Origin: Turritopsis dohrnii
Lineage: Eukaryota; Cnidaria; Hydrozoa; Anthoathecata; Oceaniidae
NCBI GenBank assembly: GCA_027922465.2
Contig: BQMF02000041.1
Span: forward strand, 682,001-746,000
DNA length: 64,000 nt
Direction: 5' to 3'
Shown here: piece by piece, positions 10,040-20,312 of the stretch
How the letters are laid out: the number at the start of each line of letters is the position of its first letter
Position numbering within the stretch: position 1 is the stretch's first letter
Translations under genes and position numbers: made by a program
Notes under the pieces: generated by a model
The model's input: only the letters and a program-made list of their open reading frames with translations
Database searches by the model: none
What the model was told of the DNA's origin: nothing

Positions 10040-10358
10040 AATTTCAAATAATGCGCCAACGATGACGTCAAACCAAATAGTAGATGGACTTTTGCAGTTA
10101 AAAACAGAGATCAAGAAGATTCATAGCACATGCAGAGTTATCATTTCGACTCCAACAATCAGAACAGATAATGGTAAGGCAGCCTTAACAATTCACAAGG
10201 TAAATAAACATTTGAATCAACTAAATGTAGAAATAATTGACAATTCTAACATAATAGCCAAAGACTTGGGCAAAAAGGGGTTACATCTATCGAATGTTGG
10301 AAAATCAAAACTATCAAATAATCTAATAAAAAAATTGAGAAGTATAGATAATTGTTGA
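10040..10358 (+). pseudogene. Non-LTR element: SGNH/GDSL-esterase-like fragment
   Basis: The ORF from 10062 encodes 98 residues ending in TRNA-free open sequence with KKGLHLSNVGKSKLSNNL, resembling the C-terminal catalytic-His block of the SGNH hydrolase domain found upstream of the endonuclease in many CR1/L2-type elements. The preceding part of the domain is missing. A single TGA at 10356 separates it from the endonuclease reading frame, which continues in the same frame (NLNEDLKSLKRKFDKN). It is either a mutated fusion ORF or an ORF1/ORF2 boundary. Confidence 0.6.
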
Positions 10359-13300
10359 AATTTAAATGAAGATTTAAAGTCTCTAAAAAGAAAGTTTGAT
10401 AAAAACGTGCTGGTCGGTTATATCAATATAAATTCAATCAGAAACAAGTTGTCAGGTCTTTTCTCGGTTCTGGGAAATGATTTAGATATCCTCACTATTG
10501 CAGAAACAAAACTGGATTCTTCTTTTCCAGTGGCGGATCTAGAGGTATGTCGAAATTTGTGTAGGAGAGCATTAGCATAATTTGTGAATTCAATTTATAT
10601 TACCTATGGGATTATTTGAACGCTTTTCTTTTATGGCTAGATTGCTAACACTCTCCTACACAAATTTCGACATACCTCTAGATCCGCCACTGTTTTCCTA
10701 AATCTCAATTTGTTGTAAAAGGTTACAAACCACCCCTCAGACTTGACATTTCGGATAGGAGTGGAGGCCTACTAGTGTATGTCAAAAATGGTCTTTCTTT
10801 CATCCGTTTAAATAGTTTTGTTCTGCCAAAGGATATACAAATCATACCAATTCAAATTAACCTAAGAAATTGTAAATGGCTTGTAATTTCTGTCTATAGA
10901 CCACCTAGACAAGATTTATCACACTTTCTAGAAATACTATCAGAGATGATAGATTTTTACAATTTTGAAAGGTATATGATACTTGGTGATATAAACTCAG
11001 ACCCTAAACATGGCAAATTGGATAACTTCCTTGACAGCCAAACACTCCACAATCATGTGAATTTTAATACCTGCTTTAAATCGGAACAAGGGTCCCAGAT
11101 TGATTTGATTTTATCAAATCAAAAAAACTGTCTGCAATTTACAGGGAGCTTAGATTGTGGTCTGAGTGATCATCACCATCTAGTCTATACAATGCTCAAG
11201 TCTACTTATACTAGATTGCCTCCTATACAAGTATCTTATAGATGTTATAGAAAATTTTCTGAAATAGATTTTCTTGACGATCTCAAAAGATCCTTAAACC
11301 AAAATATCAATTATGATCTTGATTATGATTTGTTTGAAAAATTGTTTGTAACTGTCCTCGATAAGCATGCACCAATGAAGAGCAAATATATTAGAGGCAA
11401 TGAAAAGCCTCACATGAACAGTGACCTCAAAAAAGCCATCATGAAACGGTCAAACTTGTGGAAAAAATATCGTAAAACTAAATGCTCTACAGACCTGGAT
11501 GCTTACCGAGGCCAGAGAAATCTTGTTAACAAACTGAATAAGAAGGCAAGGCAAACTCACTTCAACAGAGCTATCAAATCCTCGAAAAATGACATCAAAG
11601 ACTTTTGGAAGATATGTAAGCCTTTCTTTTCCAGCGCAAACCCTGTAGTAAGTGAAATTTGTCTAAACGGCAATGGCAAGCTTATTCATAATGTTGACGA
11701 GATTACAAATGTTTTCAATGTACATTACAATAAATTTGCTGGATCACTTGACCTTTTTGGTTGGAATCCTAAGTATAATTTGGAAACTACCGATCCAGTA
11801 GCTTGTGCAATTGATAAATTTAAAGACCATCCTAGCATTCTGAAAATAAAATCTAATGGTGATTCGAATGTTTTCAAATTTTCAGAGGTTACAACCGAAC
11901 GGGTTAAGGACATAGTGATGAAATTGGACAGTACAAAGAAAACAGGAGGGCCTATTTCAGTTAGAATACTTAAGTTATCGTTAGACAGTATTGCCCCACA
12001 ACTTACAAACACAATAAATTATATATTTAGATCATATAAGTTTCCAACTAGCCTAAAGCTAGCCGAAATCACGCCGATACCAAAAAAGGGGTATAGCCAA
12101 AATGCTGGTGATTATAGACCCGTTAGTATTCTTCCAACAATATCAAAGGTTTTTGAAAAGGTCATGGCTGAACAGCTAAGTCTACATTTTGAATCAAGAT
12201 TTTCAAAATTTCTATGTGGATTTCGAAAACATCATTCTACACAACACGCCTTAACCAACCTATTAAGATCATGGCAAAAACGTTTGGATGAAGGAAAAAT
12301 TGTTGGAACAATACTAATGGATCTATCTAAAGCATATGACTGTTTGCCTCATGATCTGTTGATTGCAAAACTTGCTGCGTATGGCGTAGATTCGTCTAGT
12401 CTTAGCCTGCTGTACGACTATTTATACCAGCGTAAACATAGAGTCAGAATCGGATCTAGTTTTAGCAATTGGCTTGAACAAATTTTAGGTGTTCCACAAG
12501 GTTCTATTTTAGGACCCTTATTATTCAATATTTTCCTAAATGATATCTTCATGTTTATACAAGAAACAGAAATTTGTAACTTTGCGGATGATAATTCTAT
12601 ATATGCCAGTGGGTTTCATGTGGATGAAGTTGTATCCATACTAGAAAGAGAATCAGCTAATGTTCTCGAATGGTTTAGAATAAATTCAATGGCCGCAAAT
12701 CCCGCCAAGTTCCAATTGATGTTTCTTGGTATAAAAGTTGATAACAGTTTATGTGTTAATATTAATGATGTAATTCTTGAATCATCAACTAGTGTAAAGC
12801 TCTTAGGAGTAACTATTGATTGTAAACTAGATTTCAAACTGCACGTGGGAGCCCTTTGTAAATCTGCATCCCAAAAAGTGAAAGCTCTTCTACGGATAAA
12901 ACCATTTTTAAACACTGAATGTGCAAGACGCCTATGTAACACATTCATCCTATCGACATTTAATTATTGTCCACTTATTTGGATGTTTACTAGTAAAGCA
13001 AATAATGGTCTAATAAACAATATTCATAAAAGGGCTTTAAGGGCGGTTTATAGGGACTTTAAATCTTCTTTTGAGGAACTTTTAGATAGAGATCACAGTT
13101 CCAAGATTCATGTAAAAAACTTAAGAACCTTAATGATTGAGGTTTTTAAGTCTTTACATAGTGAAAACCCAGAGTTTATGTGGCATATGTTTGTACCAAA
13201 AACATCTCAATATACTTTGAGATCTGGTAGTAATCTAATTCTTCCAAAAGTCATGTCGCATAGATACGGATTAAATTCGCTAATATTTCGTGCCAGCCTA

Positions 13301-13414
13301 ACCTGGAATTCGCTTCCTCCATCTCTAAAGTCTGCAAATTCCACCTGCCAATTTAAACGTCTCATAAAGACATGGGAAGGCAAAAACTGCAGTTGTTTAA
13401 TTTGTCGAACATAA
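10359..13414 (+). CDS. CR1/L2-like non-LTR retrotransposon ORF2: APE endonuclease and reverse transcriptase
   Basis: Removing a 165-bp insertion plus its 5-bp duplication (10528-10697) leaves one frame: YININSIRNKLSGL and ETKLDSSF, then PKSQFVVKGYKPPLR, SGGLLVYVKNGLS, VYRPPR, ILGDINSD and GLSDHHHLVY (endonuclease). The RT follows: AEITPIPKKG, DYRPVSILPTISKVFEK, GFRKHHSTQHAL, ILMDLSKAYDCLPHDLL, GVPQGSILGPLLFNIFLNDI and FADDNSIYA, with the catalytic Asp pair intact. C-terminal blocks LLGVTIDCKLDF and STFNYCPLIWMF precede the stop at 13412. The largest ATG-initiated part is 10775-13414 (879 aa). The RT frame is undamaged, but the element as a whole is disabled by the insertion and 5' truncation. 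The clade is CR1/L2-group by motif; exact placement needs a tree. Confidence 0.85.
10528..10692. mobile_element. 165-bp MITE inside the endonuclease ORF
   Basis: Perfect inverted ends CAGTGGCGGATCTAGAGG / CCTCTAGATCCGCCACTG extend inward over about 35 bp (AGGTATGTCGAAATTTGTGTA). The flanks share TTTTC (possibly TTTTCC), and deleting the element plus one copy restores the endonuclease reading frame exactly. The end sequence resembles hAT-type MITEs, but the 5-6-bp duplication is shorter than the usual 8. Confidence 0.85.
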
Positions 13415-13614
13415 ATGTATTTATTGTATGCTGTTTTTTTCCTCTTTTTCTCTTTCTCTATTTTTATTGTAATAGAATTTTTAAAATTCGTTACTTTTAT
13501 GTATATTTTAAACTTTTTTGTAGTGTTGGTTTTTATTAGTTTTCTTTTGTAAACTATGGCATTAGCCCTTTGACCAACGTTAAATAAATTGATAATAATA
13601 ATAATAATAATAAA
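13415..13614 (+). repeat. 3' UTR and (TAA)n tail of the CR1/L2-like element
   Basis: About 160 bp of T-rich sequence follows the stop and ends in a run of ATAATAATAATAA at 13589-13612. Short microsatellite tails of this kind mark the 3' end of CR1/L2/RTE-like elements. Confidence 0.7.
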
Positions 13615-14795
13615 TCTGGCGATAATGTGCCGCACGCCGTAATAAACTAATGTAGCAATTAAATGATCACGCAACAACTATTTAATGACCAAGATGAAAT
13701 TATTTCAGGGAGTTGCATGTCGTAGTTTTGTTTTCCTTTTTTTCTACAAATGCCCCAGAAAAAAGTAAATCGCTGTTTTGCACCAGATAATGCATTTTCT
13801 TTTGTTTTAAAATATCTCTTGAGACACTTTACGCAATTTAATTACCATAAGTGATTCAAACAACAGCATGTTTTGACGTTTAAAAAATTGACAGAACCCC
13901 CGCTTTACAATTGTGAAAATATAGACTTAATCGATTATACCAAGGTGTTAAGTGTTTCGATAATTGTTAATAAAATTGTAATGACTTCTGTCGGGCAGAA
14001 ATTTTGCATCTATCAGTGAATGGACTATACTTACTTACTTATTGTTCAACACAGTGCTTTTATTTTTTGTCTTAATTGAAGTCCCGAAATTCGGAAATGC
14101 ACAGAAGATATAAAAACGCGTATCTTACGTAAGTATGTTCTTTCTGAAATGTTGACACACGACAACACTGAAGTTGCTACCGTGAATGATAAACATCACC
14201 CATATTTTCATCCTGAAATGTTTTAATCGAATTTTATATTGCATTACGTTATAACCGGTCATGGGTAAAGATAATTTAAAGACTGGTTCGACACGCGTTT
14301 CTCTGACAACCGGTAATAAAATATCTGCACTTGCCATAAGTATATCATGTTTTAGAAGTTTTTTAGCTTTTTAATATATACTTAATACTGAATTTTTTTC
14401 TATGGAATACAAAACGTACGTCCCTTGTAAAAGAATGCTGGTTTTTATTGACCGTTTTATCATCACTTCTAACTTTCATCATCATGTTTGAAAATGTCTT
14501 CGCTTGTATGCTGCCAAAACTGCACCAATGACGTCAGAAAGTTTTGATAGGGGTGGCAGGAAGTATGCCATAATAGTTTGCAATTTATTAAAACTACGGA
14601 ACTGTCAGTTTGAATAAAATCTATTATGCCGATGTTAAATGAAGTGAAGAAAAGAAATATTAATCTCAGTTAAAAAAAACAAATCAACTCTCTGGACGAT
14701 TGATTTTTCTTAAAGAATGTGTGATTACTATATGACAAAAAAAATAAATCATCTGAACGCAGGATTATTTTTGTCAACGAGTTTAGATTTCTAAT
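13615..14795. other. Non-coding upstream region of the SLC46-like gene
   Basis: No gene is seen. Positions 14307-14600 are a diverged copy of the right half of the repeat at 3600-3970. The stretch just before 14796 should hold the promoter and 5' UTR, but no specific element is recognisable. Confidence 0.45.
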
Positions 14796-16724
14796 ATGAA
14801 CGTTCCAAAAATTACGTTCGTGGAACCATTTCTGTTTGCATACATGTATTGCTTGACCCTTATAGCGCCGGTTGAGCAACAGTTTGTTTACAAGAAAGTT
14901 TGTTATCAACGTTTCAATGAATCATTGTGCAATGAAATGATCAGTGATCACAACAAAACTGACAGATACAAACCCATGGAAAATCTGGTTCAAAAACAAA
15001 CTGCTGAATGGTTAATATATCTAAACATCGTTCGAACGTTCCCTGCTATATTTTCTACTATTCTGTATGGAGCATGGTCTGACCGAGTTGGACGCAAAAC
15101 AGTAATGATTTTACCAATTTTTGGAGATTTAGTTATGGTTGTTGGCTATATATTGAATGCATATTTCCAACAGGCGCCATTATATTTTCTATTTATTGGT
15201 GCTGCAGTTTCAGCAATATTGGGAAACTTCTCAGCAGTTTTACTTTCGACATTTTCGTATGTTGCTGACACCTCGATGGAATCTTCAAGGACTAAACGTA
15301 TCATTATACTAGAGTCCATGACATTCTTAGGTGGTGTGGTTGGTAATTTATCTGGTGGATGGCTGTTGCAGAAACATGGTTTCATAGCTGTGTTTCTTCT
15401 CATTTGTAGTATTTACATTGCACTGTTTCTGTATTGGTTGTTTTTGAAAAAGTCGTATGTTCCAGACCTAAAGAATGGAAGGAAAAGTATAAAAGACTTG
15501 ATAAATGTGTCAGCTGTCAAAGAATCATTGTATGTTTTCATCAGAAAGAGAAGAGAGAAGTTCAGACTGTCTTTGTGTTTGGTTTTACTTTGCTTCGTAT
15601 TTTCCATTTTGTGTAGGTTGTTTGTTATACTATTATTTCGTCAAACATCTTCTTTCATGAAATTGAAAAATTAGGTTCAAATAAAGATGTAGAGCGTTGT
15701 AAGTTAATTTCGCTAATATAAGCCTAAGCCTAGAATATCCTTCGCTTATTATTAACATAAATCCATATATTTTACTGACTGGCAAAAACCGTGACTCTCA
15801 CGACTTTCATTAATTTTCTTTTAGTTTCTGTGGCATTTAAATCGATGTCATTGTTGTTCCTTATGCACCAGCCTCTTAACTTTTCGTCGTCACAGATTGG
15901 TCTATTTATTGCCGAATCGAATGCTGTGAAATTTTTAAGTGCGCTCATCATCAACCTTGTCTTAGTGCATCAACTAAAGTGGTCTGAATATTCAGTTTTC
16001 CTATTGGCAAATTTGGCATACTGTTGTTATTGTGTTACCTTTGGAAGTACCAAGAAAGATTGGCAAGTTTATTGCGGTAAGTGATAAGTGGAAGTGTAAG
16101 AATTACCTATCTCATTTCATAATGTTTTATTTTCAATATAACAAATAATAACTTTTTGTGCTCATTATAGCTGTTTTGTTGTGCTTTGGTTTGGGACCTA
16201 CGACGGCTGTCACTCGTGCTGCCATGTCGAAGATGGTATCAAAAACAGACCAAGGTAAGGTTCACAAAGCTGTAGCAGCTAATACTGATGACTGAAAAAA
16301 TAGTTTGAACTTTCATTCTATACTGATTATATTTGATTCAAAGGGAAAATGTTTTCTGTGGCCGCTGCTATTGAAGTTCTCACCTCACTGATCACATCAA
16401 CTGCATTTGGGGAAGTATACAAGAACACTGTGACGATGTCTCCAGGCTTTGCTTTCTATCTTTTGGCTGGTTTTTCTATTTTACCAATCGCTACTTCAAT
16501 GTGAGTTGTATTGTTGTTGTTGGTTCATTGTGGTGTGAAGAAATCTTTCTTCAGCTTTATTAGCATTGTGTTTGTTTTATGTTGAGTATAAATTATTACC
16601 TAGATACCTCATAATATATGGACAGCGAACAAGTTATACTCTTCTCGAGGTAGAAAACGATGAAAAAGACAGCGCTACGAATGAAGACCAGCGAAGGAGA
16701 TCAGATACAGCTGAGATTAATTAA
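14796..16724 (+). CDS. SLC46-family proton-coupled transporter (MFS), five exons
   Basis: Exons at 14796-15612, 15825-16076, 16171-16254, 16344-16500 and 16604-16724 join in frame (1431 nt, 476 residues), each bounded by GT..AG. The first exon carries TM helices and the MFS loop signature GAWSDRVGRKTVMILP at about residues 89-104. Later exons read SSSQIGLFIAES, GLGPTTAVTRAAMSKMVSKT and DQGKMFSVAAAIEVL, the pattern of SLC46 proteins (SLC46A1 is the proton-coupled folate transporter; A3 is lysosomal). The length fits the family (about 450-480). The C-terminal tail is short, acidic and polar (EVENDEKDSATNEDQ). Substrate and membrane are not predictable from sequence. Two N-glycosylation sequons (NES, NKT) lie in the first extracytoplasmic loop, as in SLC46A1. 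The exon 1 donor (T|GTAGGT) was chosen because it preserves the frame into exon 2; reading through gives a stop at 15674. Confidence 0.88.
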
Positions 16725-18133
16725 GAAAAGTCTTGACTTGATAATTCCAAACTCGTAATGGACTTTTATTTTATTTAATTGAAGAAAGAACATTTGCTTC
16801 CAACCAACAAATCAACCAACAACATTGAGCCTAAATTTTGGGTTATCTACAATATTCACTAACCTATAGTCAACTCTCCTTTTTCTCGTTTATGAGTATA
16901 ATGCCTCCCAATATATTTAGTGCGGTTCTGTTTAACGACTCTGGTTATAGTGACCATATGATTTTTTTTTTTTCTGTTCTTCATATATTTTATGTACTTT
17001 ATGTATTTCTCACGCTAAGGGCTAATTTGTCTCCGTATACATCGAAAGGGCGACCACAATAGTTACGACAAGAATTCTCAACATCGTTCAAGTTTACGTC
17101 ATACGCCTGTCTTCATTTTTCATTTTTGACCCTTGTCTTCTCAACCTTCTTGTTCAGTTCTTGTTTCTGAAGTATATGTTTATTAGCAAATGTTACTTTT
17201 CTAATGTTTAATTTATGATCGCGCACATACACTAGTCTTTCGCTATTTCAGTAGAATTAGCCAAATGTAAAACTTTGGAACTGAAATATAAACCGTTATT
17301 ATTATTATTATTATTAATCTTCAACAGTAGTTTATCAAGTTCAATTACGTCAAATCCTTCAGATTAATATTTATATCGTAATTTCCTTGCCAGCGTCTAG
17401 CCTCGTTTCCATGTTCCACATCTTCACGACTATATTCCAAGAGCGTTTTTCTCACCACCTCAAATATTTACTGTGGTAGTTTTCTAAATATTCGTCACTC
17501 ATTCTCACTTTGCCCTTTGCTGCAAGTAACAAGTATGGAAGTAATATTATTAAAAAAACAAACTTTTTCGAAAAAAAATCTAAGCGAAAAATCCATTAGA
17601 AATCTGCGTTTCTATCTTTCGAAACAAAAAAGTAGCCAAAATGGGTTTGCAGATTGAATCACGAATCAGGTCTGAAGTTAGTTTAGTTACAAACAAAGAA
17701 CACCTTGCACATAAACTTCGTATTTTGTCTCAAATCAGAAAAAAAGTAAGCGGTTAAGTATTGAATACTGAGGCGCTACATACTACAAAAATATGAACAG
17801 CTGAGCAATATTTCATAAAAACGACATTTATAGTGTTCTTAACTTCAAGATGGTTAAAAGATTTTCTCCTTGAAAAATTTTTAAACGACCGCGTGTTCAT
17901 ATTTCAATAGATTCGCTGTTACTTTTCCTAAAACATTAAAAAGCATTAATAACTTCTCAATTTTTTTGACACGAGGCTTTTTAAAACTTTGCAGCTGTTT
18001 TCGTGAAAAGTGAAGTTAAACACATTGTTCCATCTTCGATACAAAAAATGTTATCGCACTAAATTCTTCGCATATTTGTTTGGTGTTGTTTAAAAAGTCT
18101 CAGGAATAAACTTGATGAGAAGAATAATTTGAG
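16725..18133. other. Intergenic, AT-rich, with (ATT)n near 17293-17322
   Basis: No gene is recognisable between the SLC46-like and neurexin-like genes. A short ATT microsatellite sits near 17300. Small open frames here have no conserved motif. Confidence 0.5.
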
Positions 18134-20259
18134 ATGCTGTTTCTTGAGGTTTTGCTCATTCACTTCTTTCTGATCTCTGTCAAAACGTTCACTATTACTT
18201 TAATGAACTCCAAGGAATCAACTGTTCGTTTGAAACCAGTGTTATGGCGACCAGCGAATGAGCTGAACTTGAATATGTTAAGTAACGGCGAGGATGGAAC
18301 CATCTTTACCATCACATGCAAGTCCCATCGTAAACTCATGCGCTTAGACATCTACAACGGACACTTCAGGTTGCAAATCGATGATCAAAATCATGACTTT
18401 CCTGGCCTCACAAACCATTTTGTCACGACAGAACGCTGGGTTAACATCCACATCAAGCAAGTGAGGAACAGCTTGATTCTCACCATTGACCAAATGAAAA
18501 GTGTTTTACTGTTAGGAAGAAGAAGACATTGGTCGATTCGTAATTGGCAGGATGTTACATTGGGTGTCATCCAACAGAGAAACTCACAAACTCCTGTTGA
18601 GAGGTAAAATCTAAAGTTTTTTTTAAAAAGTCTCCCACAGCGTGCTATATTTGACGTGTCATGTCTGAGCTGGCAGGCTTCATTCAACTATCAATAACTG
18701 GCCTCTTTCTTCCCTGTAGCATGGTAGGTTGTATCGAGCTGTTTCATAACAACAGTCTCATTCTTGACGATTATGCAGAAAAGGTTCATGGAATCAACAT
18801 GCTATGCGTCGACGCATGTCAGATTCAATCATGTGAAAACAACGGCAGATGCGTCAATAAATTTAATCATATCGCGTGCGATTGCGAGGGGACTGGATAT
18901 GAAGGGTCTACTTGTGGGAAAAGTAAGTTTTTCTGTGTGCTCAAAGGTGAATACTAGTAACATAATATTTTCATTATACGAATTTGTTAATGTCTTCATG
19001 TTAGAAGCGAGAGCTGTTTACATCGACGAACGCAGTTTTATCAAGTTCCGACGGACAGACGTTCTACGTCACGTGTTTAGCCTTCGTTTCAAAACAACTC
19101 ATTCATCTGGTATACTTCTAACGCAGACTGCTGCTGACGATAGTTCACAGTTAATGGTCGAACTTATTAATGGTACTCTCTACGTGAACTTCAGTTCAGT
19201 AGGTAAGTGAATGGTGACCATGAACTTTTAGGGATCATAATCGTCACGCACAATGAAAATTGCTCATTCACCACCACTCTAGGGGGAAATATAATACATT
19301 GAAGCTTAGTTTCCACTTGAGTCTAAAAGTTCGTCGCCGATTCGTTCTCAAACATTTTTTTGAAGTAAGAAAATGATTTCGTCCTTCAAATGTGAATGAG
19401 AAGACGAGTAGTATGACAGATGGGATGTGATGGGGGGATAAAGAATGATGACGAAAGAGAGAAACGATAAGAAGAAAATATGGGTTAAACAAGAGAATAA
19501 AAAAGACGCATCCAAAATGGTGCGGCAGTTACGTTTAGTAAACAGGGGAGTCGTTTTTCCGTGCGTGAAAGTATTTGATATTTTTTAAGCGGTATTTCTT
19601 CCTACGTTGATTTTGGATAGACATTGAGATTAGCTTCACAAAAACCACGTGATGTATATAAGATCATAAGATTACAAGTGACAAGCGATGAATGGGCGAC
19701 TAATATACTAATTATTTTGATTTGTCTTCCAAAATGAAAGTCAATTTTTTCGTGTTTTTACTTGTTGAATTTGGACGACGAATAAGACGATGGAGCCGAT
19801 GACGAATTTTTAGATTCAAGTGTGAACCAATTTCCTCTTGCTATGCCAGTCATGAAAAAAATCAAGTTCTTACTGTGTTCTATATTGTTGTTTTTTTGTG
19901 CATATTTTCCAGTTGATTTTCGACTAAATATCGGAGAAAATCTCCATGACAACCAATGGCACTATTTAAAATTGACAGTGACGCATGAACGAATAGAAAC
20001 CCAGCTGGATAACCACGTGGATGTAACGGCCGTGTATGAAAGCCAAAACAGCTTGTCGCCATGGCTATCTCACCATGTATCAGGCAGTGTTGGAGGGACG
20101 AGTGATATTGCGACACAATCAACTGGGAAAGAAAATTACATCGGTTGTATACAACAGGTGTATATCGATGGGTATGACGTTATCGATGATCTTTTGGATG
20201 TAAAAAGTGTCATTTCCACGATTGTTGGAGAGCTGCAGAGTTGTGACGGACCGACGTAA
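18134..20259 (+). CDS. Neurexin-like secreted protein, LamG-EGF-LamG, four exons
   Basis: Exons 18134-18603, 18720-18922, 19005-19202 and 19913-20259 splice in frame (1218 nt, 405 residues). Residues 1-20 are a signal peptide (LEVLLIHFFLISVKTF). LamG1 spans about 25-180 and ends in the typical GCIELFHNN Cys. The EGF repeat is at ~193-223 (CQIQSCENNGRCVN..CDCEGTGYEGSTC), with six cysteines. LamG2 spans 225-400 (SGILLTQT, HDNQWHYLKLTV, NYIGCIQQVYIDG) and closes with a Cys (LQSCDGPT). This is the repeat unit of neurexin/CASPR proteins. There is no transmembrane segment or PDZ ligand, so the model is a short secreted form unless 3' exons were missed; however, the stop lies only 54 bp from the oppositely oriented WDR36 stop. 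Binding partners cannot be inferred. Confidence 0.78.
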
Positions 20260-20312
20260 ATAAAATAATATGGTGTGGTATCCACGAAAAGATGAATTAC
20301 AAAAAGCATCGT

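Noticed and set aside
13207..13677. 156-codon minus-strand ORF over the 3' end of the CR1/L2-like element
   Set aside because: It is the reverse of the RT C-terminus and a T-rich UTR; its Lys/Ile-rich product is an artefact.
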